A stretch of DNA of 64,000 bases from Bacteroidota bacterium (GCA_023391015.1 JAEWBT010000036.1:1-64000), one strand, 5' to 3'; counted from the stretch's first letter, positions 8,688 through 17,404 are shown. Notes: a model not told the origin generated them from the sequence alone. A program made the numbers and translations.

Positions 8688-8695
8688 CAAATTTA
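8688..8695 (-). promoter_or_regulatory. -7 element of the antitoxin-like gene
   Basis: On the minus strand TAAATTTG matches TAnnTTTG, 25 bp before the ATG at 8663. No -33 TTG is evident. Confidence 0.45.
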
Positions 8696-8725
8696 CGAAA
8701 AGCGTCTTTGGTAGCGCCGGAAACT

Positions 8726-8766
8726 AAAATGCCGTTTCGCGGAAAGTTTCCACAAAACGGCATTTT
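8726..8766 (-). terminator. Terminator of the PNGase F-like gene
   Basis: The arms AAAATGCCGTTT (8726-8737) and AAACGGCATTTT (8755-8766) form a 12-bp stem with a T-rich tail on the minus strand, 17 bp beyond the stop at 8784. Confidence 0.75.
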
Positions 8767-8783
8767 GATTATAGAAAAACAAT

Positions 8784-10730
8784 TTAGTGCACCACTTCCA
8801 CTTTCAAGACTTTTTTCTCGCCGGTGGGCTGATGGGTATATTTCACAAAATACAGTCCGGAAGGCCAGGCTTTGGTAGTCAAAATGTGCGTATTTCCGGA
8901 AACTTTTCCGGAAAACAACGTTTTTCCGGTAAGGTCAGCAATTTCTACCTGCCCATGCAGCAGCGCGCCTTCCAAGGCCAGGGTCAGCTGATCGTTGGCC
9001 GGGTTCGGGAAGCAGCCCAAATTAAGGGAATTTCCGGAAACACCCTCCACGCCCAGGGCACCGCCCACCACAAACTGCTGCTCAAAACCGCAACCAAAAT
9101 CGCCGCCATAGTAGTCGGTCAGTGCAATCGGGAAACGGTTGGCCGCATTGGTGACGGCAAAAGTGCCCGTGCCCTGACCGGGATTGGCCCACCACAGCAA
9201 GCCATCACAACCGGCATCCGACATTTTCAATTTATAGCAGCCCGGAGCCAGTGTTATGGTATCGCGGTAAATGGTATTGGCCGCCTGCCCCTGACGGGAA
9301 AGCAACAGCACGCCGGCATCATCAAACAGCTCCCACTTGTTTTCAGTTGCCATGTTATTGGTTTTGAGCTGCAGGGCAATTTTAGATACCCAGCGCGGCG
9401 CAGCGTCAAAGGTCACCCGGAAGGTATCGTTGGTCGGGTCGGCGTCGGCGGCATTGTTTACTTCCAGAAGCTGCGCCGTAAAACGCTTGTTGGCACCGGC
9501 CGTGCTACGCACGCCGTTGTCGATCGGCAGTTCAATCTCGGCCATTTGGAGCGGGGCAATGGTGCCCGTCCAGTTGTATTGCGACGGCGTATAGCCAGCG
9601 CTGTCCAGCCCGTACTCAATTTTCAGCGACGTGATTGGGTTTGCGCCATTGTTCTTAATCATGATCCGGGGTTTGCCGCAAGCGGTATTGCTGCGGGTGT
9701 ATTGCTCGTGCTTGTTGGGGGCAATCACGTCCAGGATCTCGGCGTCGGTCTGCTTGTTATAGCCACCGTAAGAAACCATCGTTCCGGTCAGCATGTAATC
9801 CCCATAGAGGCCGTTGCCACCGGGTGTTCCAGTGTAAGGGTCAAAATCCAGGTCAAGCGAACGGGAAGCGCCGGCAGCCAACCCCGGAATGGTGTGGGAA
9901 AGCACGCCTACCTGATCACCCGGGCACCAGTTGGCGCGGTCGTAAATCCAGGTGCCGCCTTGCGGGAATACCGCGTTCTCGCCGCAGTTGTCGCGCCAGA
10001 TCAGCTGGGTTTGAACGAGGCTGCCATCAGACTTCACGTAATAGTTTTTAGGGCAAAACTCGGCGCAATTCTGTGTACCATCCATGCCGTGGCCGGTGAT
10101 GGTTACTTTCAAATCGCTGCTGACTGTGCCGGCTGGAGCCGTAAAAGATTTGGCCTTTACAAAACTGTCGATGGGCTCGCTCGGTTTGCCGTACCAGTAG
10201 TCGCCGCGCCACAGGGTTTGAATGCCGGTAACATTGCGTGCTGGCGTTCCTTCCACAAAATCAAACTTCACATCAGCCGTGAAACCGCCGGAATAGCCAT
10301 AATAAAACAAGCGGACTGTTGCGCTATCTTTCAGCAACGGGTAATAATCTGTTACATCGTAAGTGTAACGGCGGGTCCAGTTAGAAGGTGTTGAAGCATT
10401 CCCGTTCTGTGCATAGGGTGTAATCAGCCGGCCCAGTTCAATGGTATCGCCGCCGGGTGTCATTAACAGGCATTGCAGGGTGTAATCCCAGGCAGCACAG
10501 TATTGCTCGCTTGGCGGACACGTGTATTTGCCCAGCTTCAGCGTCATGTAAATATTCCGGTAGGATTGACTGCCAGATGGAAACTGCACCGTGGTATCAT
10601 AAGCGCCGTAGAAACCGGGTTTATTTAAAGGTTGCGCAGCAAAGGTTTGTATGATAGTGGTATCGCCCGGGGCCGCAAAGGCAGCAGCGCTGCCGAGGAG
10701 CAAGGAAAGCGTGTAGAGAAATTTTTTCAT
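8784..10730 (-). CDS. Secreted peptide-N-glycosidase F-like protein with T9SS tail
   Basis: The ATG at 10730 gives 648 residues with a clean signal peptide (MKKFLYTLSLLLGSAAAFA). The next 300 residues resemble the two-domain fold of PNGase F: an AAWDYTLQC segment near 80, GHGMDGTQNCAEFCPKNYYV near 220 and a WRDNCG...FPQGGTWIYDRANWCPG region near 250-275. The final 75 residues (CFPNPANDQLTL onward) are a type A Por/T9SS sorting domain, so it is secreted across the outer membrane. PNGase F removes N-glycans from Asn; activity here is inferred from similarity and from conserved Asp/Glu positions. Confidence 0.75.
   Translation of the reverse strand: MKKFLYTLSLLLGSAAAFAAPGDTTIIQTFAAQPLNKPGFYGAYDTTVQFPSGSQSYRNIYMTLKLGKYTCPPSEQYCAAWDYTLQCLLMTPGGDTIELGRLITPYAQNGNASTPSNWTRRYTYDVTDYYPLLKDSATVRLFYYGYSGGFTADVKFDFVEGTPARNVTGIQTLWRGDYWYGKPSEPIDSFVKAKSFTAPAGTVSSDLKVTITGHGMDGTQNCAEFCPKNYYVKSDGSLVQTQLIWRDNCGENAVFPQGGTWIYDRANWCPGDQVGVLSHTIPGLAAGASRSLDLDFDPYTGTPGGNGLYGDYMLTGTMVSYGGYNKQTDAEILDVIAPNKHEQYTRSNTACGKPRIMIKNNGANPITSLKIEYGLDSAGYTPSQYNWTGTIAPLQMAEIELPIDNGVRSTAGANKRFTAQLLEVNNAADADPTNDTFRVTFDAAPRWVSKIALQLKTNNMATENKWELFDDAGVLLLSRQGQAANTIYRDTITLAPGCYKLKMSDAGCDGLLWWANPGQGTGTFAVTNAANRFPIALTDYYGGDFGCGFEQQFVVGGALGVEGVSGNSLNLGCFPNPANDQLTLALEGALLHGQVEIADLTGKTLFSGKVSGNTHILTTKAWPSGLYFVKYTHQPTGEKKVLKVEVVH
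8893..8914. repeat. Two close TTTCCGGAAA palindromes inside a gene
   Basis: TTTCCGGAAA occurs at 8893-8902 and 8905-8914 within the T9SS tail of the PNGase-like gene. The spacing of 12 bp puts the copies in one reading frame as S-G-N and S-G-K. Confidence 0.9.
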
Positions 10731-10792
10731 AATTTTTGAGCGTGGAAAGTTACGTTTAAATGATTTACTACTTAATGAGGTGCCCAATATCG

Positions 10793-10800
10793 TACCTTTG
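10793..10800 (+). promoter_or_regulatory. -7 element of der
   Basis: TACCTTTG matches TAnnTTTG 32 bp before the der ATG; no clear -33 element. Confidence 0.5.
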
Positions 10801-10831
10801 CGGCCTTTTTTGCCGTAAATCTTCCTAAGTC

Positions 10832-12292
10832 ATGTCGTCTTTTACTGTTGCCATCGTGGGTCGCCCAAATGTGGGCAAGTCCACCCTTTTTAACCGTCTG
10901 CTCGAGCAGCGCAAGGCGATTGTGGATGATATTTCCGGCGTGACGCGCGACCGGCAATACGGCATTGCCGACTGGAACGGCAAGTCGTTTAACGTAATTG
11001 ACACCGGCGGTTTTGTGGTGGGCTCCGATGACGTTTTTGAAGTAGAAATCCGTAAACAGGTAGAAATCGCCCTGGAAGAAGCCAATTTGTTGCTGTTTGT
11101 AACCGACACTACAACCGGCATCACCGATCAGGATGCCGCGTTTACCGAGGTGCTCCGGCGCGGCAAAAAACCGGTTTTTCTGGTGGTCAATAAAGTGGAT
11201 AACAGCGAGCGGATGCTGGACGCAACGGAGTTTTACGGCTTGGGCTTTGACCAGCTGTTCATGGTATCGGCGATTTCCGGAAGCGGCACGGGTGAGTTGC
11301 TCGATGAAATTACCACTCACATCACCGACGAATACGAACCGGCCCTGCCCATCCACAACCGCAAAAAAGTGGTTGCCGAAACCGAAGAGCTGGATATTGA
11401 TATTGAAGACCCCGACTTTGACGCCGAGGCCTACGCCGAGAAAATAGACGAGCGCCTTTTTGAGGAAGATTCCGGAAATGTTCCGGAAACCGAGCTGGAG
11501 GTGCTGCCCAAAATCGCTATTATCGGGCAGCCGAACGCCGGAAAATCTACCCTCTTGAACGCGCTTATCGGGCAGGAACGCACCATTGTTTCCGACATTG
11601 CCGGAACGACCCGCGATTCCATTCACACCCGCTACAACCTGTTTGGAAAAGACTTTGTGCTGATTGACACTGCCGGGCTGCGCAAGAAAAAGAACGTGCA
11701 CGAAGACCTGGAGTTTTACTCCGTCATCCGCGCCATCAAGGCGATGGACGAAGCCGATATTTGTATGCTCCTGATTGACGCCACCAAAGGCGTTACCATG
11801 CAGGACATCAATATTTTTTCCCTCGCGGCCCGCAAAGGCAAAGGCATTGTGGTGCTGGTGAACAAATGGGACCTCGTAGAAAACAAAGAAACCAACACCC
11901 CGCGTGACTATGAAAAGGCTTTGAAACAACGGCTTTCACCTTTCACAGATGTGCCGGTGGTGTTTATTTCCGCAACCGAAAAAACCCGCATTTTCCGGGG
12001 CATGGAAGCGGCGCTGAAAGTGTTTGAGAACCGGCAGCGCAAGATTCCAACGGCAAAGCTGAATGACGTAATGTTGAAGGAAATAGCCCACTATGCCCCG
12101 CCGATGACCCGCGGGATGCACGTGCGGATTAAATTCTGCCGCCAACTGCCCACCTACAACCCGGCGTTTGCATTTTTTGCCAACCATCCCGAAGCCGTGA
12201 AGGAGCCTTACCGGAATTTTCTGGAAAACAAAATCCGCGAACACTTTGACTTTTCGGGCGTTCCACTGCGGATCTTTTTCCGGAAAAAGTAG
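10832..12292 (+). CDS. der: Ribosome-assembly GTPase Der (EngA)
   Basis: Der is an essential GTPase in 50S subunit assembly. Two G domains in tandem are plain: GRPNVGKST at residues 9-17 with NKVD near 120, and GQPNAGKST near 231-239 with NKWD near 346. A C-terminal KH-like domain follows (about 375-486). The linker between the G domains (about 185-225) is long and very acidic, as in other Bacteroidota. Two TTCCGGAA words lie in that linker and TTTCCGGAAA at the gene end is read as F-R-K. rimO follows 42 bp downstream. Confidence 0.97.
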   Translation: MSSFTVAIVGRPNVGKSTLFNRLLEQRKAIVDDISGVTRDRQYGIADWNGKSFNVIDTGGFVVGSDDVFEVEIRKQVEIALEEANLLLFVTDTTTGITDQDAAFTEVLRRGKKPVFLVVNKVDNSERMLDATEFYGLGFDQLFMVSAISGSGTGELLDEITTHITDEYEPALPIHNRKKVVAETEELDIDIEDPDFDAEAYAEKIDERLFEEDSGNVPETELEVLPKIAIIGQPNAGKSTLLNALIGQERTIVSDIAGTTRDSIHTRYNLFGKDFVLIDTAGLRKKKNVHEDLEFYSVIRAIKAMDEADICMLLIDATKGVTMQDINIFSLAARKGKGIVVLVNKWDLVENKETNTPRDYEKALKQRLSPFTDVPVVFISATEKTRIFRGMEAALKVFENRQRKIPTAKLNDVMLKEIAHYAPPMTRGMHVRIKFCRQLPTYNPAFAFFANHPEAVKEPYRNFLENKIREHFDFSGVPLRIFFRKK

Positions 12293-12334
12293 TCCTTGTA
12301 ATTGTGAAGTCAGGAAACAGAACCATCCCGCATT

Positions 12335-13642
12335 TTGAAAAACAAAACCCTTAAAAAAGACAAAGTCAATATCATTACCCTCGGCTGCTCCAAGAATCTG
12401 GTGGATTCGGAGGTGCTGAGCGGGCAACTGGCGGCCAACGGCTTCCGGGTGAAACACGAAAGCGAAAAGCTAGCCCACAACATTGTGGTGGTAAATACCT
12501 GTGGTTTTATTGACAAGGCAAAGGAAGAAAGCGTGAACACCATCCTGGAACAGGTGGCGCTGAAACAGGAAGGCCGGCTGGACAAAGTGTTTGTAACCGG
12601 CTGCCTGTCGGAGCGCTACCGGCAGGATTTGGCCAAAGAAATTCCGGAAGTGGACGCGTGGTTTGGCACGATGGAACTGCCGTTTATCCTCCAACAGTTC
12701 AACGCCGATTTCAAAAAAGAACTGCTCGGCGAGCGTCTCCTGGCCACGCCAAAACACTACGCCTACCTCAAAATCTCAGAAGGCTGCAACCGCACCTGCT
12801 CGTTTTGCGCCATTCCGCTGATGCGCGGCGGCCACGTGAGCAAGCCAATGGAAGAAATCGTTGCCGAAGCCGAAAAGCTGGTGCGCGGCGGTGTAAAGGA
12901 AGTGATGCTGATTGCGCAGGAACTGACCTACTACGGACTGGACCTCTACAAAAAACGCGCACTGGCGGAGCTGTTGGAGCGCCTCAGCGACGTGAAAGGA
13001 TTGGAGTGGATCCGGCTGCACTACGCCTACCCGAGCAAGTTTCCGCTGGAAGTGCTGGATGTGATGCGCGAGCGCCCCAACATCTGCAACTACTTAGACA
13101 TGCCGCTGCAACACGCCTCCGACAATATGCTGAAGGCGATGAAGCGGCAGATTACCCAGGCCGAAATGCGGCAGTTGGTGTCCGAAATCCGCGACCGCGT
13201 GCCGGGCATCGCCATTCGCACTACGCTGATTACCGGCTTCCCCGGCGAGACGCTGGAAGACGTGGAAAACCTGAAACAGTTTCTGGAAGATATGCGCTTT
13301 GAGCGCGTCGGCGTGTTTACCTACAGCCACGAGGAAAATACCAGCGCCCATGCCCTGGCCGACGATATTCCGGCAGTGGAAAAAGAGCGCCGCGCGCAGG
13401 ACATTATGGAAACCCAAAGCGAGATTTCGTTTGAGAAAAACCAGGCTTTGGTAGGTCGTACGCTGAAGGTGATTGTGGATAAAAAAGAAGCAAGCCGCTG
13501 GCTGGGCCGCACTGAGTACGACAGCGTGGAAGTGGACAACGAAGTGGTGATTCACGCCGACCGTGAGCTACAACCCGGCGAGTTTGTGAACGTGAAAATC
13601 ACGAAGGCGTATGACTATGATATTGAAGGAGAAGTGGTTTAA
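12335..13642 (+). CDS. rimO: Ribosomal protein uS12 methylthiotransferase
   Basis: RimO adds a methylthio group to Asp88 of ribosomal protein S12. The three cysteines of the N-terminal UPF0004 cluster are in LGCSKN, NTCGF and TGCLSERY; the radical SAM cluster CxxxCxxC is in EGCNRTCSFCAIP near residues 150-162, and a TRAM domain ends the protein (435 residues). VDSEV and the lack of the MiaB insert favour RimO over MiaB. The start is TTG at 12335. It follows der on the same strand, so two ribosome-maturation genes are paired. Confidence 0.93.
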   Translation: MKNKTLKKDKVNIITLGCSKNLVDSEVLSGQLAANGFRVKHESEKLAHNIVVVNTCGFIDKAKEESVNTILEQVALKQEGRLDKVFVTGCLSERYRQDLAKEIPEVDAWFGTMELPFILQQFNADFKKELLGERLLATPKHYAYLKISEGCNRTCSFCAIPLMRGGHVSKPMEEIVAEAEKLVRGGVKEVMLIAQELTYYGLDLYKKRALAELLERLSDVKGLEWIRLHYAYPSKFPLEVLDVMRERPNICNYLDMPLQHASDNMLKAMKRQITQAEMRQLVSEIRDRVPGIAIRTTLITGFPGETLEDVENLKQFLEDMRFERVGVFTYSHEENTSAHALADDIPAVEKERRAQDIMETQSEISFEKNQALVGRTLKVIVDKKEASRWLGRTEYDSVEVDNEVVIHADRELQPGEFVNVKITKAYDYDIEGEVV

Positions 13643-14004
13643 CGCTTCGCGTTGTTGGAGCCCTTCGGGCGTTGGATAATGTTGGAGGCGCTTTGCGCCG
13701 TTGGAGCCTTCGGCTTAGATGGTGGAATTTCCGGAAAATTTGTATAGAATTCCGGAACACTTCTTCATGCTTCCCTCGCGCGGGAGTTAGCGAAGCGCTC
13801 CCGTGTGTACCAAACTGCCAGTCTCCGATTGGCTCCATGGGCAGTCACAGACTGCCGGCTCCAATAGACACGAGTGTGCTTCGCTAACACTCGCGCCAGA
13901 ATTGAAATATTCAGAAAAAAATTCTACAACCGGATGTGCTAACGGCTCCTGCGCTTTCCAACGCCCAAGGGCTCCAATAACTTTAGCTTCCAACGCCGCA
14001 GGCC
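13643..14004. repeat. Nested palindrome cluster between rimO and dprA (REP-like family C)
   Basis: This 362-bp gap between convergent genes is made almost wholly of hairpins. On the left, short hairpins (13641-13653, 13660-13670, 13687-13699, 13706-13714) are separated by GTTGGAG. In the middle GGGAG/CTCCC around TTAGCGAAGCG (13782-13802) faces CGAGTGT/ACACTCG around GCTTCGCTA (13871-13893), with two CAGTC hairpins (13817-13833, 13840-13856) between. On the right (13943-13998) the TTGGAGCCC unit returns on the opposite strand. The overall structure is inversely symmetric. Confidence 0.8.
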
Positions 14005-15120
14005 CTACGCCAACCGGTAATTCTTCCCCGGCAGGCTCCGCACCACTCCGTTCATCTCTAATTGCAACAAGGTAGCGGCCAGCTGCGACGCTCCGATTCC
14101 GGAAATAAGGAGCAAGTCGTCGGAGTGAACTTTTTCTTTCCGACCCAGCGCATCTACCACTCTTTGCTCTTCGTCGGAAAACGTCAGGAGCAGTTTATTT
14201 TGAATCGCCTTTTTACCGGCCTGAACCGTCCAGCCCATGGTTTCCAACAGGTCTTCGGCGTTGGTAATTAAGGCCGCTATGGTGCGGCGGATGAGCAAAT
14301 TGCAACCCGCTGCCCGCGGATCCCCTACCCGGCCCGGAAACGCTACAACTTCGCGGTTATAGCCGTGCGCCAGATAGGCCGTAATCATCGAACCGCCTTT
14401 CACGTCGCTTTCCACCACGACCGTTACGTCGCACATCCCGGCTACAATGCGGTTCCGTACCGGAAACAAATCGGGGTGCATCGCCGTTCCGTGCGGAAAC
14501 TCCGTCAATAGCGCACCGCCGGCCTGAATCATCTCTTTGGCCAGGGGTTTGTTTTTATCGGGATACAACCGGTCCAGCCCGTGCGCCAAAACGCCCACTG
14601 TCGGCAGGCCGTGCAGTACGCTTTGTTTGTGCGCAACCGTATCAATCCCGAAAGCCAATCCACTCACCACCGTTACCCCGGCATTTTTGAGTCCGGCAAT
14701 CAGGTTTTCGGTCATCTGGATGCCGTAATTTGATGGCTTGCGCGTGCCAATAACTGCTACCAGGCGGTCGGCGTTTAGCTTCGTTTCGCCTTTGCTATAC
14801 AGCAGGTAGGGCGCGTCCTCGCAAGCCCGCAGTCGCGCGGGGTAATCCGGGTCTTGCTGGGTCAGGATGCGAATGCCGTGCTTTTCGGTGAAAAGAACTT
14901 CTTCTTCCGCACGGCGCAGCAAGGCTGGTGCCGAGAAATTTTCCAAAAGACTTTTAACCCGTGCCGCCCCGATGCCGTCAATAGCGAGCAGTTCTTGGGA
15001 CGACGCTTCCAGCACGGCCTGCGCCGACCCGAAATGACTTACCAGCGACCGAAGCGTTTTGTCGCCGATTGCCGGAATAAACGTAAGTGCAAGGTCATAA
15101 AATCTGGGGTGCCTTTCCAT
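14005..15120 (-). CDS. dprA: DNA-processing protein DprA
   Basis: DprA binds incoming single-stranded DNA during natural transformation and loads RecA. An N-terminal helix-hairpin-helix part (IDGIGAARVKSLLENF near residues 48-63) precedes the Rossmann-like core with VAVIGTRKPSNYG near 121, VVSGLAFGIDTVAHKQ near 155 and FPVRNRIVAGM near 217. A winged-helix DprA C-terminal domain follows (about 310-371), for 371 residues in all. Divergent from the DUF6438 gene. Other competence genes are not in the window. Confidence 0.94.
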   Translation of the reverse strand: MERHPRFYDLALTFIPAIGDKTLRSLVSHFGSAQAVLEASSQELLAIDGIGAARVKSLLENFSAPALLRRAEEEVLFTEKHGIRILTQQDPDYPARLRACEDAPYLLYSKGETKLNADRLVAVIGTRKPSNYGIQMTENLIAGLKNAGVTVVSGLAFGIDTVAHKQSVLHGLPTVGVLAHGLDRLYPDKNKPLAKEMIQAGGALLTEFPHGTAMHPDLFPVRNRIVAGMCDVTVVVESDVKGGSMITAYLAHGYNREVVAFPGRVGDPRAAGCNLLIRRTIAALITNAEDLLETMGWTVQAGKKAIQNKLLLTFSDEEQRVVDALGRKEKVHSDDLLLISGIGASQLAATLLQLEMNGVVRSLPGKNYRLA

Positions 15121-15168
15121 TTGCTTTTGTCTTCTGAATTACCTTCACCTCAAAATAAAACGTTCCGG

Positions 15169-15693
15169 ATGACACTTCCCGCGCCCCTGCTGTTTTTTAT
15201 TTTCGCTATCGCATCTGGCACCACAGCCCGTAGCTGTAAATCAACACCCAAAGCGGCTGCTCAAACCGCCCCAAAGGTTGTTCAAAAAGGCTCCCAGGTG
15301 AGTGCCGTAAAGATGAGCCGGGGCTATTGCTACGGGCGCTGTCCGGTGTACAGTATTGAAGTTCAAAGCAATGGATTGGTCCGGTATTCCGGAAAACAAT
15401 TTGTAGAGAAAGAAGGGATTTATGAAAAAACATTCACCCCGGCAGCGGTTGGCAATTTGATTCAGGAATTCAACAGCGCCCGCGTGGACACAATGAAAAC
15501 CACTTATGAGCGGCTTCTGAGCGACATGCCATCCATCAATTACACCTTTACTTTTTCCGACGGGCAAACAAAAGAAGTTGAAAACGCTCATTACGGCCCA
15601 CAAGTGCTGGCTAAATTGGCTCAGCGAATGGACGAACTGGTGCAAACCCCCGACTACAGTTGGAAACGCATTGCAGCGAAGGTGGAAGAGTAG
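15169..15693 (+). CDS. DUF6438-like secreted or lipoprotein
   Basis: The ATG at 15169 gives 174 residues with an N-terminal hydrophobic signal (APLLFFIFAIASGT) and a Cys at about residue 23 that could be lipidated, though the lipobox (TARSC) is not typical. The core SRGYCYGRCPVYSIEVQSNG with the two cysteines and the later GKQFVEKEGIYEKTF match DUF6438 as I recall it. Function unknown. The frame extends upstream into dprA, but that part lacks a signal peptide and is rejected. Confidence 0.7.
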   Translation: MTLPAPLLFFIFAIASGTTARSCKSTPKAAAQTAPKVVQKGSQVSAVKMSRGYCYGRCPVYSIEVQSNGLVRYSGKQFVEKEGIYEKTFTPAAVGNLIQEFNSARVDTMKTTYERLLSDMPSINYTFTFSDGQTKEVENAHYGPQVLAKLAQRMDELVQTPDYSWKRIAAKVEE

Positions 15694-15704
15694 GCAGGGA
15701 TTAG

Positions 15705-15729
15705 GTAGAGACGCTGCATGCAACGTCTA
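15705..15729. repeat. Degenerate REP-like palindrome (family A)
   Basis: GTAGAGACGCTGCATGCAAC then GTCTA forms an imperfect palindrome (AGACG/CGTCT around TGCATGCA) just after the DUF6438 stop. It shares the GTAGAGAC arm with the perfect copy at 3971-3998. Confidence 0.65.
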
Positions 15730-15822
15730 AAAGGGTCATGTATTAATTATAAAAACAAAAGACAAAAATGCGACGTTTTCTGAAGTAAGCGGGGTATTTG
15801 GAGGACTGTGCGAGACCAATAA

Positions 15823-15842
15823 TTTCCGGAAATTTCCGGAAA
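15823..15842. repeat. Tandem pair of TTTCCGGAAA palindromes
   Basis: Two copies, 15823-15832 and 15833-15842, abut exactly with a 10-bp period next to the ferredoxin terminator. The same arrangement recurs at 37796-37815. Confidence 0.95.
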
Positions 15843-15876
15843 AAGCCCGCTTTCCAGGAGTACAAAACGGGCTTTG
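15843..15876 (-). terminator. Terminator of the ferredoxin gene
   Basis: AAAGCCCG (15843-15850) pairs with CGGGCTTT (15869-15876); on the minus strand a TTTTT run follows the stem, 22 bp past the ferredoxin stop. Confidence 0.7.
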
Positions 15877-15897
15877 GAGAGTGTAGGCGCTGCCTTT

Positions 15898-16245
15898 TTA
15901 CAGGTGCATCTTGTCTTTTTTGAGAAGCAGTTCTTCTGGCGTTTCCACGTGGTTTTCATCGGGAACACAGCAGTCCACCGGGCACACAGCCGCGCACTGC
16001 GGCTCTTCATGAAAGCCCTGGCACTCGGTGCATTTATCTGGCACGATATAATAAATATCCACCGCTACAGGTGCGTGTTTGGCATCTGCCGGGGTGGTGC
16101 TGCCATCCATAAGTTGATAGTCGCCGGTCACAGCCGTGCCGTCGGCCATGCGCCACTCCACGCCGCCTTCATAAATGGCGTTGTTGGGGCATTCCGGCTC
16201 GCAGGCGCCGCAGTTAATACATTCGTCCGTTATTTTGATTGCCAT
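15898..16245 (-). CDS. Two-cluster 4Fe-4S ferredoxin
   Basis: The 115-residue protein carries one 4Fe-4S motif at residues 9-20 ([12 protein letters not shown]) and a second set of cysteines at about 72-92 ([21 protein letters not shown]) with a loop between them longer than in standard 2[4Fe-4S] ferredoxins. It should be a soluble electron carrier. In Bacteroidota this form is often next to an acyl-CoA reductase gene, as here (divergent, 70 bp apart). A -7 promoter element and a terminator bracket the gene, so it is monocistronic. Confidence 0.9.
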   Translation of the reverse strand: MAIKITDECINCGACEPECPNNAIYEGGVEWRMADGTAVTGDYQLMDGSTTPADAKHAPVAVDIYYIVPDKCTECQGFHEEPQCAAVCPVDCCVPDENHVETPEELLLKKDKMHL

Positions 16246-16275
16246 AGCTTAAGTTGAATCTTCAAAACTGTGCCG

Positions 16276-16283
16276 CAAAATTA
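16276..16283 (-). promoter_or_regulatory. -7 element of the ferredoxin gene
   Basis: TAATTTTG on the minus strand matches TAnnTTTG, 31 bp before the ATG. It lies in the short divergent region shared with the acyl-CoA reductase gene. Confidence 0.5.
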
Positions 16284-16315
16284 CGATTTGCACCCGCACA
16301 GCACGTGACCTTTTT

Positions 16316-17311
16316 ATGACTCTTATTCAAGACCGAATTCACCTGCTTACCCAACTGGGCGATTATATGCTTTCAGATGCCCCCGAATGGCTGGAAGCCC
16401 GGGATCTGGCCGCCCGTAAAAACGGCTGGTTTACCCTTGAAAGCATCCGGCTGGCCGCTGAAAACATCGCCCGCGCCTTTCTTCAAAAAAACGCCCTGCA
16501 CGATTGGATTGCAGGCTACAAGCTGCCTGAAGCACCTTCTACCGTAGGCATCGTGATGGCCGGAAACATCCCACTCGTTGGCTTCCACGATTTTCTGTGT
16601 GGCTTTATGACTGGTCATTATCTGCAACTAAAATTGTCGTCTAAAGATGACGTATTGCTGCCGCATCTGGTACAATACTTGCGCAGCCTGAATGCAGCCG
16701 AACTTGAGCGCATTCAGTTTGTGGAGCGCCTGCACGGCTGCGACGCTTTTATCGCTACGGGGTCCGATAATTCGGCGCGGTATTTTGAACAATACTTTGG
16801 TAGCAAGCCTCATTTGATTCGTAAAGCGCGGACTTCGGTTGCCGTGCTGAATGGCGATGAAACCACCGAAGAGCTGCAAGCGCTCAGCCGCGATGTGTTT
16901 GATTATTTTGGGCTGGGCTGCCGCAACATCACACAGGTTTTTCTGCCCGAAGGCTACGACCCGACGCGGCTGCTGGAAGTGCTTCACGGCGAGCCGCACG
17001 TCACCCAGCACCATAAATTCCGGAATAACTACGATTATCACTTAGCCTTGTATCTGCTCAACAAGGTGCCGTATCTGGTGTCCGACAATCTGATTCTGGT
17101 AGAAAACGAGCTTCCCTTCTCCGCCGTTTCGGTGCTGCATTATCAGTTTTATACCGACCGGGCTGCCTTGTTGGAAAAGCTGCATACCGACGACCGTATT
17201 CAGGCCATTGTAGGCGCAGGTGAAATTCCGTTTGGTAGCGCTCAAACTCCAGCTCTTTGCGATTACGCTGACGGCGTGGATACGATGGCTTTCTTATGTG
17301 GGTTATCGTAG
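16316..17311 (+). CDS. LuxC-like acyl-CoA reductase
   Basis: This 331-residue protein resembles the LuxC/acyl-CoA reductase family, which reduces acyl-CoA to aldehyde with NADPH through a Cys thioester. The likely catalytic Cys is in FGLGCRNITQVFLP near residue 202; IVMAGNIPLVGFHDFLCGF near 80-98 and FIATGSDNSARYF near 144-156 fit the nucleotide-binding and acyl-binding region. It is shorter than LuxC (about 480) as usual in Bacteroidota. Divergent from the ferredoxin gene. The physiological substrate is not known. Confidence 0.8.
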   Translation: MTLIQDRIHLLTQLGDYMLSDAPEWLEARDLAARKNGWFTLESIRLAAENIARAFLQKNALHDWIAGYKLPEAPSTVGIVMAGNIPLVGFHDFLCGFMTGHYLQLKLSSKDDVLLPHLVQYLRSLNAAELERIQFVERLHGCDAFIATGSDNSARYFEQYFGSKPHLIRKARTSVAVLNGDETTEELQALSRDVFDYFGLGCRNITQVFLPEGYDPTRLLEVLHGEPHVTQHHKFRNNYDYHLALYLLNKVPYLVSDNLILVENELPFSAVSVLHYQFYTDRAALLEKLHTDDRIQAIVGAGEIPFGSAQTPALCDYADGVDTMAFLCGLS

Positions 17312-17404
17312 CAAAAGCCGAAAATCAGAAGCTGCTCTTTAGGGTCAATTTCCGGAAATCTGCCTTGATTTTCCGGAAATTTTTCTACCCAAAGGAGTTC
17401 CTTT

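Noticed and set aside
8787..10394. 535-codon plus-strand frame opposite the PNGase-like gene
   Set aside because: Antisense shadow of a gene with a signal peptide and T9SS tail; no recognisable domain.
10772..11929. 385-codon minus-strand frame opposite der
   Set aside because: Shadow of der, which has all GTPase motifs.
13599..14075. Short frames in the rimO-dprA gap
   Set aside because: They are made of hairpin repeats and have no protein-like composition.
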